Source of the DNA: an uncultured Collinsella sp.
GTDB lineage: Bacteria; Actinomycetota; Coriobacteriia; Coriobacteriales; Coriobacteriaceae
Reading direction: 5' to 3'
DNA length: 21,060 nucleotides
Assembly (NCBI GenBank): GCA_900547285.1
Contig: URGF01000023.1
Location: forward strand, 1 to 21,060
The notes beneath the pieces were generated by a model. That model ran no database searches, was not told where the DNA came from, and saw only the letters and a program-made list of their open reading frames with translations. Shown here piece by piece: positions 15,133-21,060 of this stretch; position 1 is the stretch's first letter, and each line of letters starts with the position of its first letter. A program made the translations under genes and the position numbers.

Positions 15133-15197
15133 ACAGACGATGACCAGGTGATCCGTTATAGGATCGTCATGGTTTCCGTGGGGTACCCAAGGGGTAC

Positions 15198-16676
15198 TTA
15201 GAGCATCACGCAAGCGACGGTCAGAATGACGGCGCAGACGACGGAGAGAGCGACGATGAGCTTAAGCGCAAACTTGAGCCAGGTCGTCCACTCGATCTTG
15301 GCCAGAGCGAGACCGCCCATGATGGCGCCGGAGGTCGGGGTGAACAGGTTCACGACACCGATGGCGGCGGAGAAGATCATGACCATGACCTCGGGCGAGA
15401 AGCCGAGCTTGACAGCCAGCGGTCCCATGATGGGCATGGAGACGGTGGCCATGCCGGAGGTCGAGGGGATCAGGAAGGACAGGCCGAAGTAGACCAAGAA
15501 GCTCATGGGGGCGAAGATCACGCCGGACAGGCCGGACAGAGCATTGGCGGCAGCGTCGAGGACGTAGACGTCGAGGCCGGTGCTAGCCATGAGGACGGAG
15601 ATACCACGGGCAAGAGCGATGACGAGGACAACGGACATCATGTCGGCAGCGCCGGTGATGAAGGTGTTGACGATCTGCTTCTCGGACAGGCCGCCGATGA
15701 TACCGATCAGGACAGCCATGAGGAAGAACCAGGTGGAAGCCTCGTCGAAGTACCACTGGCCAATGGGCAGGCCGGTGATCAGGGCAGACCAGCCCTGAAC
15801 GATGGCGTTACCGTCGGCGTCATAGACAGCGCCAGCATCGAAGAAGTTGGCGACGCCCTCATTGAGGTCGGCCAGCGGGATGAAGCCAACGATCATGACG
15901 ACGAAGGTGAAGGCAAAGGCGATCAGAACACCCTTCTGACGACCGGTGAGCTTGACCTCCTTGTGAACCTCGGAAGCAGCCTTGCCGTGAGCCTCTTCGG
16001 CGTCCTTGAGCTCCTGCATCGAAAGGATGGTGGAACCCTTGTCAGCCTTGACCTTCTTGGCATAGCTCATAACGAAGAGGATGGACATAACAGTGGTAAC
16101 AATCCACAGGACGGCACCGAGGCCGATGATGATGGACTGGTTGACCTCAATGCCAACGCCAGTCAGAGCGTCAACGGCAGCACCGACGGCAAACGGGTTA
16201 ACCGTGGAGCCGAGGCAGCCGCAGCCAGCGCCGAGCAGGACGGTAGCAGCGCCGACCATGGGGTCGAAGCCAGCAGCCATCATGGTGGCGGCGAGCAGGG
16301 CGTAGAAGGGAACGGTCTCCTCGCACATACCATAGGTGGTACCACCGAGGGAGAAGATGAGCATCAGCACAGGAATGAGCATAATCTCATTGCCCTTAAG
16401 CTTCTGCACCAGAACGGCAATGCCGTTGTCCAGGGCGCCGGTCTCGGTCATCATGCCGAGGAAGCCGCCGAGGATCATAACGAAGAGGCAGACGGGCAGA
16501 GCGTCAGCGAAGCCCTTGACCGGGGCGGTGCAGAAATCGCTCAAGCGGGCAGCGGTAACCGCGCCACCGGACGTACCGGAGACGATAACGGTAACAACCG
16601 CGACGATTGCCAGCAGAGCAAGAAGAATGGTGAACGATGAAGGCATACCGCGCTTTTTCTTAGCGGTCTCAGTCAT
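15198..16676 (-). CDS. arcD: YfcC/DcuC-family antiporter, probable arginine-ornithine exchanger
   Basis: This 492-residue membrane protein has about twelve hydrophobic segments and a hydrophilic loop near 215-245 (KADKGSTILSMQELKDAEEA). Family-typical stretches include GGTTYGMCEETVPFY, LLGAGCGCLGSTVNPFAVG and LIPSTSGMATVSMPIMGPLA. In streptococcal ADI operons the arginine-ornithine exchanger belongs to this YfcC family, so the place after arcA-arcB supports that role; a different substrate remains possible. The ORF can be read from a TTG at 16703, but I favour the ATG at 16676 (MTETAKKKRG), with GAAGGGGGG about 9 bases upstream. An ATG at 16685 overlaps that G run. Codon use is strongly biased to C/G-ending codons, as in arcB and arcA, suggesting high expression. 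Confidence 0.85.
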   Translation of the reverse strand: MTETAKKKRGMPSSFTILLALLAIVAVVTVIVSGTSGGAVTAARLSDFCTAPVKGFADALPVCLFVMILGGFLGMMTETGALDNGIAVLVQKLKGNEIMLIPVLMLIFSLGGTTYGMCEETVPFYALLAATMMAAGFDPMVGAATVLLGAGCGCLGSTVNPFAVGAAVDALTGVGIEVNQSIIIGLGAVLWIVTTVMSILFVMSYAKKVKADKGSTILSMQELKDAEEAHGKAASEVHKEVKLTGRQKGVLIAFAFTFVVMIVGFIPLADLNEGVANFFDAGAVYDADGNAIVQGWSALITGLPIGQWYFDEASTWFFLMAVLIGIIGGLSEKQIVNTFITGAADMMSVVLVIALARGISVLMASTGLDVYVLDAAANALSGLSGVIFAPMSFLVYFGLSFLIPSTSGMATVSMPIMGPLAVKLGFSPEVMVMIFSAAIGVVNLFTPTSGAIMGGLALAKIEWTTWLKFALKLIVALSVVCAVILTVACVML

Positions 16677-16771
16677 AGTTCTCATCCCCCCTTCATAAAT
16701 CAATTACTGATCTCGCCCGATGCGGCTCTTCCGTGCCGTGCATGTCGCTCGATGCGAGATTTTTACCAGAC

Positions 16772-16808
16772 AAAAGCGCTCGGGGTGCGCAGCAATGCAC
16801 CCCGAGCG
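16772..16808 (-). terminator. Terminator or attenuator between arcB and arcD
   Basis: CGCTCGGGGTGC (16777-16788) pairs perfectly with GCACCCCGAGCG (16797-16808), 12 bp with an 8-base loop. On the minus strand the stem is followed by C then TTTT. It starts 15 bases after the arcB stop, so arcD is either reached by read-through or has its own promoter in 16677-16771. Confidence 0.8.
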
Positions 16809-16823
16809 AGATGCTAGATGCTC

Positions 16824-17819
16824 TTACTTGAGCGTAGCGTACATGACAGCCTTGATGGTGTGCATGCGGTTCTCGGCCTCGTCGAAGACCTTGGAAGCGG
16901 GGCTCTCGAAGACCTCGTCGGTGACCTCCTGCTCGGTGATGCCGAACTGCTCGCACTTCTCGGCGCCAATCGTGGTGTTGGTGTCGTGGAAGCTGGGCAG
17001 GCAGTGCAGGAAGATGGCACCCGGGTTGGCCATAGCCATGACCTCGGAGGTAACGCGATACGGGGTGAGCTGAGCGATGCGCTCGGCCCAGACCTCGTCG
17101 GGCTCGCCCATGGAGACCCACACGTCGGTGTAGAGAACGTCGGCACCGGTGACGCCGTCCTTGACGTCGGTGGTCAGCTTGATGGTGCAGCCGTTGGCCT
17201 CGGCGATGGGCTTGCAGGCCTCGATGACGTCGTCAGCGGGCATGCACTCCTCGGGGCCGCAGGCCACGAAGTTCATGCCGAGCTTGGAGCAGACGACCAT
17301 GAGGGAGCGAGCGACGTTGTTCTTGCAGTCGCCCATGAAGACGAGGGTCTTGCCCTTGATGTCGTAGTTGAAGTTCTCCTGGACGGTCAGGATGTCGGCG
17401 AGCATTTGGGTGGGGTGCCACTCGGTGGTCAGACCGTTCCACACGGGCACGCCAGACTTAGCGGCAAGCTCCTCGACGTCGTCCTGGGCAAAGCCACGGA
17501 ACTCGATGCCGTCATACATGCGGCCGAGAACGCGGGCGGTGTCCTCGATGGACTCCTTCTTGCCCATCTGCGACGAACCCGGATCGAGGTAGGTGACGCC
17601 CATGCCCAGATCCATGCCGCCGACCTCGAAGGCGCAGCGGGTACGGGTGGAAGTCTTCTGGAAGAGCAGGACGATGTTCTTGCCCTCGAGATAGCGGTGC
17701 GGAACGCCAGCGCGCTTCATGTCCTTGAAGTTCTTGGAGAGCTTGAGCAGGTACTCGATCTCCTCGGTGGTGAGGTCGAGGAGCTTGAGGAAGCTACGGC
17801 CGGAGAGGTTAACACCCAT
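16824..17819 (-). CDS. arcB: Ornithine carbamoyltransferase, catabolic type
   Basis: In the ADI pathway this cytoplasmic enzyme splits citrulline with phosphate into ornithine and carbamoyl phosphate. The protein has 331 residues, usual for the family. The carbamoyl-phosphate site STRTR is at 57-61 and HPTQ at 135-138. DVWVSMGE (232-239) and HCLP (272-275, with the active-site Cys273) complete the set. I chose the ATG at 17817-17819 because AAAGGAAA lies 7-9 bases upstream and the product matches the family start (MGVNLSGRSFL). A reading to 17909 would add 30 unrelated residues. The catabolic role is inferred from arcA directly upstream; by sequence alone an anabolic ArgF is hard to exclude. 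Confidence 0.95.
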   Translation of the reverse strand: MGVNLSGRSFLKLLDLTTEEIEYLLKLSKNFKDMKRAGVPHRYLEGKNIVLLFQKTSTRTRCAFEVGGMDLGMGVTYLDPGSSQMGKKESIEDTARVLGRMYDGIEFRGFAQDDVEELAAKSGVPVWNGLTTEWHPTQMLADILTVQENFNYDIKGKTLVFMGDCKNNVARSLMVVCSKLGMNFVACGPEECMPADDVIEACKPIAEANGCTIKLTTDVKDGVTGADVLYTDVWVSMGEPDEVWAERIAQLTPYRVTSEVMAMANPGAIFLHCLPSFHDTNTTIGAEKCEQFGITEQEVTDEVFESPASKVFDEAENRMHTIKAVMYATLK

Positions 17820-17864
17820 GGTTCGTTTCCTTTCGAAGAAATGAATTACGTAAGTATTAGTGTT

Positions 17865-17912
17865 GCCCGTTTGACGGGCGAAACCGGTGCGGTTGTAGGG
17901 AGACCGCACCGG
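17865..17912 (-). terminator. Two hairpins between arcA and arcB
   Basis: CCGGTGCGGT (17884-17893) pairs with ACCGCACCGG (17903-17912), 10 bp perfect, followed on the minus strand by TTTC. A second small stem, GCCCGT-TTG-ACGGGC, is at 17865-17879. The weak T run suggests partial termination or RNA processing that sets the arcA:arcB ratio. Confidence 0.5.
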
Positions 17913-17924
17913 AAACTGAAAGAC

Positions 17925-19166
17925 TTAGAGGTCCTCGCGCCAGAAGGGCATGCTCATGCAGCGCGGGCCGCCGCGGCCGCGGGAGAGCTCGGCGGAGGGC
18001 ACGACGAGAAGGTCCAGGCCCTCCTTGTACAGCACGTCGTTGGTGACGGTGTTGCGGGCGTAGACGCAGATCTTGCCGGGCTCGACGCACAGGGTGTTGG
18101 AGCCGTCGTTCCACTGCTCGCGGGAGGCCGCGATCGGGTCGCCGCCGCCGCAGGGGATCAGCTTGACCTGGTCGACGCCGGTGGCGTCCTCCAGGACGTG
18201 CTCGAGGGTGTCCTCGATCAGGCGGATGTTCACGTCGCCCGGGTTCTTGCCGGCGGTCAGCTCGTAGACGCGCAGGGTGCCCATGATGGCGGGGTGGATC
18301 GTGAACTTATCGACGTCGATCTGGGTGAAGACCGTGTCGAGGTGCATGAAGGCGCGCGAGACGGGGATGTCGAAGGCCAGGATGCGCTCGACCTTGGAGT
18401 CGGAGTTCCAGAAGATGTTCTGGGCCATGACGTCGATGGCGGCCGCCTGGGTGCGCTGGGAGATGCCGACGGCGAGGGTCTTCTCGTTGATGTTCAGCAC
18501 GTCGCCGCCCTCGGTGTGGAACTGGCAGTCGCGGCGGAAGTACAGGGAGACGTCCTTGTAGTCGGGGTGGTACTTGAAGACGTACTTGCCGTACAGGGTC
18601 TCGCGGTTGCGGGTGACCGAGTACATGCGGTTGAGGTTGACGCCCTCGCCGACGACCGCGAACGGGTCGCGGGTGAAGTAGAGGTTGGGCATCGGGTCGA
18701 TGATCAGGTCGGACTCGGACTCGGAGTTGACCAGGGAGTCGAGGGTCGTGGACGCCGTGAGGGGCATGTCGATCTCGGCCTTGGTCATGCCGGCCATGGT
18801 CTTCTTGACGAACTCGAGGTTGTCCTCGATGGAGTCCAGCTTCTCGCGGACGATCTGCGGCATGTGCTGGCCGCGGATGCCTGCCTCGGCGATGTACTGG
18901 TCGGTGAACTCGGCGCGGGCGCCGGGGACCTGGTCGAACACCTCTGCGACGAGGTTCTCGAGGTAGAGCACCTCCACGCCCTGGTCCCTCAGGATCTGGG
19001 CGAAGGTGTCGTGCTCCTGCTGCGCGACCTCCAGGAACGGGACGTCGTCGAACAGGAGTCGCTCGAGCTCGTCGGGCGGCAGGTTGAGGAGCTCGTCGCC
19101 GGGACGGTGCAGGCAGACCTTCCTGAGCTTGCCGATCTCGGAAGGCACGTGCAGACCTTTCGTCAT
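17925..19166 (-). CDS. arcA: Arginine deiminase
   Basis: ArcA hydrolyses arginine to citrulline and ammonia in the cytoplasm. The 413-residue length is typical. Guanidino-modifying enzyme motifs are complete: LHRPGDEL (19-26), FTRDPF (164-169, Asp167), EGGD (219-222), FMHLDTVF (273-280, His275 and Asp277) and GRGGPRCMSMP (397-407) with nucleophile Cys403. The ATG at 19164-19166 has GGAGG only 2 bases upstream and AAAGG 9 bases upstream. Third codon positions are almost all G or C, more so than in the dcw genes, as expected for a highly expressed gene. The last 54 bases are identical to the partial gene at the window's right edge. A roughly 440-base AT-rich region upstream probably holds its promoter and operators. 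Confidence 0.97.
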   Translation of the reverse strand: MTKGLHVPSEIGKLRKVCLHRPGDELLNLPPDELERLLFDDVPFLEVAQQEHDTFAQILRDQGVEVLYLENLVAEVFDQVPGARAEFTDQYIAEAGIRGQHMPQIVREKLDSIEDNLEFVKKTMAGMTKAEIDMPLTASTTLDSLVNSESESDLIIDPMPNLYFTRDPFAVVGEGVNLNRMYSVTRNRETLYGKYVFKYHPDYKDVSLYFRRDCQFHTEGGDVLNINEKTLAVGISQRTQAAAIDVMAQNIFWNSDSKVERILAFDIPVSRAFMHLDTVFTQIDVDKFTIHPAIMGTLRVYELTAGKNPGDVNIRLIEDTLEHVLEDATGVDQVKLIPCGGGDPIAASREQWNDGSNTLCVEPGKICVYARNTVTNDVLYKEGLDLLVVPSAELSRGRGGPRCMSMPFWREDL

Positions 19167-19338
19167 GGCCTCCTACCTTTCTTTCGGGCCCTTGTCAGGG
19201 CCGATTCGTTAGCGCCCCTCCGTGTGAGGCGTTATTGCTGACGACATATTTATATCCAAAATCAGCCCATACTTCCACCTTGCCCCCGAACGGTTTTTTA
19301 TACGGGGTGAACGGCATACACATATACTTCACGCATGG

Positions 19339-19362
19339 TACACTTTGACTTAATAAAGTGTA
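19339..19362. promoter_or_regulatory. 24-bp palindromic operator candidate
   Basis: TACACTTT (19339-19346) and AAAGTGTA (19355-19362) form a perfect 8-bp inverted repeat with an 8-base spacer, about 175 bases upstream of the arcA ATG. The form fits a dimeric regulator site; it does not match the FNR consensus (TTGAT-N4-ATCAA). Confidence 0.5.
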
Positions 19363-19452
19363 TCTACGTGCTTAAACGCTTTTTTAACCGGAAAATCAAT
19401 TGGAACTAATCTTTCTTGAACCACCCTCAATTTGCATATTTCACGCAAAGGT

Positions 19453-19526
19453 ATGAATAGAATTCGCAATTCTTGCTATGTCTCAACCATTTTGATTTTT
19501 ATTCAGAAAAAAGTTCGTCCTATTCA
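19453..19526. promoter_or_regulatory. ArgR-like half-site cluster
   Basis: TATTCA occurs at 19500-19505 and 19521-19526, exactly 21 bases apart, and its complement ATGAATA at 19453-19459. ARG boxes are built from TGAAT/ATTCA half-sites. The stretch reading TGAATAAAAAT on the minus strand matches one arm and the AT centre of an ARG box, while the other arm is poor. Confidence 0.35.
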
Positions 19527-19540
19527 TTTTTAGCAACCAG

Positions 19541-19574
19541 GCTACCGTTTACCAGACGTTGGATACCGTTCACC
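19541..19574. repeat. ACCGTTYACC direct repeat
   Basis: GCTACCGTTTACC (19541-19553) and GATACCGTTCACC (19562-19574) are 21 bases apart, two helical turns. An inverted relative, GGTGAACGGCATAC, lies at 19306-19319 nearer to arcA. The pattern suggests phased binding sites. Confidence 0.4.
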
Positions 19575-19649
19575 GGAAGCTCAGTATACGGCCCCTCGGA
19601 TACCCCGTCTGTTTTGCGTCCCTATTTGTAACAACTTGACTTTTTCGGC

Positions 19650-19692
19650 GGTAAAGATAAACAGACCCGCTCCCCCAAAGGGAGCGGGTCTG
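19650..19692 (-). terminator. Terminator after the aminotransferase gene
   Basis: CAGACCCGCTCCC (19662-19674) pairs with GGGAGCGGGTCTG (19680-19692), 13 bp perfect with a 5-base loop. On the minus strand it is followed by TTTATCTTTA. Confidence 0.85.
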
Positions 19693-19703
19693 CATTCGGT
19701 ACA

Positions 19704-19733
19704 TCGAGGGCCCAGTAAGGTTTAGGCCCTCGA
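19704..19733. repeat. 9-bp hairpin next to the aminotransferase stop
   Basis: TCGAGGGCC (19704-19712) pairs with GGCCCTCGA (19725-19733) around a 12-base loop, 14 bases beyond the stop codon. It precedes the main terminator. Confidence 0.5.
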
Positions 19734-19746
19734 AAGCCTCAAGTGG

Positions 19747-20871
19747 CTAGCGATCGAACTCGGTCAGCGCCTCGCCCAGAAGCCTCAGGCCCTCGCGAAG
19801 AACGTCTTCGCTCGCGCAGTAGCCCAGACGCGCGCCGCAGGGAAGCTCAAAGCGGCTGCCGGGAACCAGCAGCACTCCCCTCTCGGCCAACAGGCGCTTG
19901 CAGAACTCCTCATCGTCCTCGGGAATATCCAGCTGGATAAACGAGGTGGATACGCCCTGCGGCGCCGTCCAAGAGACGCGGCTCTGCGTATCGATCCATG
20001 CCTGAGCGATATCACGGTTGCCAAACACGATCTTACGGTTGCGCTCAAGGATCTTATCCTTGTGCTCGAGCACGTAGGTCGCCAGGGCGTCGTTGAACAC
20101 GCCGCCGCAGATCATGGTGTAGTCACGATAGGTGCGGATGCGGTTGGAGACCTCTTCGTCGGCCACGACCCAGCCCACGCGAGCCGCAGGCGTCGAATAG
20201 GTCTTGGACACCGAGTTGGTGACAATGGCCTTCTCGTACACGTCGGCCATCGATATAAAGGACTCGGTGTTCTCGAGCGGCAGATACACCTCGTCGCACA
20301 GCACGTAGGCGCCCACCGAACGGGCGATCTCGGCAATCTGGCCGAGTGTATCGGCATCGAGCACGGTACCGATGGGGTTCGATGCGTTGTTGATGCAGAT
20401 GAGCTTGGTGGTGGACCGAACCAGGCGCTTGAGCTCCTCGATATCGGGCTTCCAGCCGAGCTCCTCGCGAAGCTCCCAATACTCGACCTCGGCACCGAGC
20501 GTACGCGGAATCTCATAGAGCGGCGCATAGGTAGGCCACTCGGCAATCACGTGATCGCCGGGCTCGACAACAGCCATGATGGCATTGAGGTTAGCACCCG
20601 TACAGCCATTGGTCTGCAAAATGTAATCGGGATTGACCTCGCGACGATACAGCTTGGCGACTTCGGCCTTAAACTCCGGCGAACCCTCGATCCAGCCGTA
20701 GTTCATCTTCTCGCGATCCAGGCGCTCGTAGAACGTAGCACCGTCCTGCTCGTCAAGTGCGCGAAGCTCACCCATGGTCAGCGACGAGATCGTCGACTGA
20801 GCGATATCCCAGGTAGCACTCTTCTCCCAAACGTTGAGCCAATCCTCAACGCCAATTGTCTTGATATCCAT
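19747..20871 (-). CDS. PLP-dependent class I/II aminotransferase
   Basis: The 374-residue product has the fold-type I motifs in order: NGCTGANLN (88-96), NNASNPIG (161-168) around the cofactor Asn, CDEVYLPL (192-199) with the pyridine-binding Asp193, SVSKTYSTPAARVGW (220-234) with Lys223 as the Schiff-base residue, and GARLGYC near the C terminus for the carboxylate-binding Arg. Substrate is not evident. Its place between two arcA copies suggests arginine, ornithine or citrulline; a loose resemblance to capreomycidine-synthase-like aminotransferases is a memory-based hint only. I chose the ATG at 20869-20871, with AAGGTGG just upstream; the longer reading to 20955 runs through a hairpin. Codon use is less biased than in arcA-arcB-arcD, and it has its own terminator. 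Confidence 0.88.
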   Translation of the reverse strand: MDIKTIGVEDWLNVWEKSATWDIAQSTISSLTMGELRALDEQDGATFYERLDREKMNYGWIEGSPEFKAEVAKLYRREVNPDYILQTNGCTGANLNAIMAVVEPGDHVIAEWPTYAPLYEIPRTLGAEVEYWELREELGWKPDIEELKRLVRSTTKLICINNASNPIGTVLDADTLGQIAEIARSVGAYVLCDEVYLPLENTESFISMADVYEKAIVTNSVSKTYSTPAARVGWVVADEEVSNRIRTYRDYTMICGGVFNDALATYVLEHKDKILERNRKIVFGNRDIAQAWIDTQSRVSWTAPQGVSTSFIQLDIPEDDEEFCKRLLAERGVLLVPGSRFELPCGARLGYCASEDVLREGLRLLGEALTEFDR

Positions 20872-20911
20872 GGCCACCTTATCTGATCTTAATTTAGCGT
20901 CAATAAACATG

Positions 20912-20946
20912 AATGGGACGGTGCGAAAGAACCGCACCGTCCCATT
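20912..20946 (-). terminator. 14-bp hairpin between second arcA and aminotransferase
   Basis: AATGGGACGGTGCG (20912-20925) pairs perfectly with CGCACCGTCCCATT (20933-20946) around 7 bases. On the minus strand only a broken T run (CATGTTTATTG) follows. It lies about 40 bases before the aminotransferase start, so it may terminate the upstream arcA or attenuate entry into the aminotransferase gene. Confidence 0.6.
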
Positions 20947-20951
20947 GGGAG

Positions 20952-20998
20952 ACATCTAATGTCAGCTAGATGTTTGTATTAAGACCTGTACGGGTCTT
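20952..20998. repeat. Two short inverted repeats after the second arcA
   Basis: ACATCTA (20952-20958) pairs with TAGATGT (20967-20973), and AAGACC (20981-20986) with GGTCTT (20993-20998). They lie immediately downstream of the partial arcA and could be mRNA-end or attenuator structures. Confidence 0.4.
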
Positions 20999-21006
20999 TG
21001 AAAACC

Positions 21007-21060
21007 TTAGAGGTCCTCGCGCCAGAAGGGCATGCTCATGCAGCGCGGGCCGCCGCGGCC
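21007..21060 (-). CDS. arcA: Second arginine deiminase gene, 3' end only (cut by window)
   Basis: The final 54 bases contain a TAA stop at 21007-21009 and 17 codons ending RGGPRCMSMPFWREDL, including the catalytic cysteine. They are identical at every base to 17925-17978, the end of the complete arcA. Identity starts at the stop codon; the sequences after the stop differ. The gene continues beyond the right edge, so whether it is full length cannot be seen. Confidence 0.85.
   Translation of the reverse strand, partial: GRGGPRCMSMPFWREDL

Larger units (their letters stand above)
19201..19660 (-). promoter_or_regulatory. AT-rich control region upstream of arcA
   Basis: This gene-free stretch is much richer in A+T than its flanks. 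Minus-strand TATAAA occurs near 19295-19300 and again as GATATAAAT near 19248-19256, but neither has a clear -35. It contains a 24-bp dyad, several TGAATA-type half-sites and repeated GGTRAACGG words, listed separately. I see no coding sequence. Confidence 0.6.

Noticed and set aside
16818..19241. An 807-codon open frame on the plus strand across arcB and arcA
   Set aside because: It is antisense to two complete enzymes with intact motifs. The openness follows from the extreme G/C third-position bias; the predicted protein is Val/Gly/Asp/His-rich with no domain.

Overview
The window reads as an ordinary chromosomal segment of a high-GC anaerobic actinobacterium. The class Coriobacteriia, and most likely Collinsella or a close relative, is my inference from the mix of an actinobacterial-style dcw cluster, an arginine deiminase (ADI) locus with a YfcC-type antiporter, and long basic low-complexity tails on FtsI and FtsW. 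Every gene I can support lies on the minus strand, so transcription runs right to left.

Right part (about 21.06 to 15.2 kb): an arginine catabolism locus. In transcription order it holds the last 17 codons of one arginine deiminase gene cut by the window edge, a PLP aminotransferase, a roughly 580-base AT-rich control region, a complete arcA, a catabolic ornithine carbamoyltransferase (arcB) and a YfcC-family antiporter (arcD). The two arcA copies are identical over all 54 bases that can be compared. ArcA makes citrulline and ammonia from arginine. ArcB makes ornithine and carbamoyl phosphate from citrulline. The antiporter probably exchanges ornithine for arginine. Carbamate kinase (arcC), needed for the ATP-yielding step, is not in the window.

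Middle (15.2 to 9.8 kb): a gene-free 556-base stretch rich in hairpins plus a degenerate 74-base-period repeat. It is followed by a UPF0371/DUF1846 protein, a small winged-helix regulator that I cannot name, CTP synthase (pyrG) and a XerD-type tyrosine recombinase whose GTG start sits next to the pyrG stop. A 20-bp-stem hairpin ends this block.

Left part (9.8 to 0 kb): a 460-base control region, then the division and cell wall cluster mraZ-rsmH-ftsL-ftsI-murF-mraY-murD-ftsW, with very short gaps from murF onward. These genes make the lipid-linked peptidoglycan precursor (MurF, MurD, MraY) and the septal synthase pair (FtsW, FtsI) with its FtsL partner. murE is missing from its usual place between ftsI and murF. 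The control region upstream of mraZ is the densest regulatory sequence here: a good sigma-70-type promoter, an array of TGGGG boxes like known MraZ operators, two matching GGGGAACC(R)CCCC palindromes, a LexA-box-like sequence and other palindromes.

I saw no mobile element, CRISPR array, tRNA or rRNA, and no clear defence or biosynthetic system. The observations most worth following are the duplicated arcA flanking an aminotransferase, the mraZ control region, and the hairpin-rich and repeat-bearing intergenic stretch.
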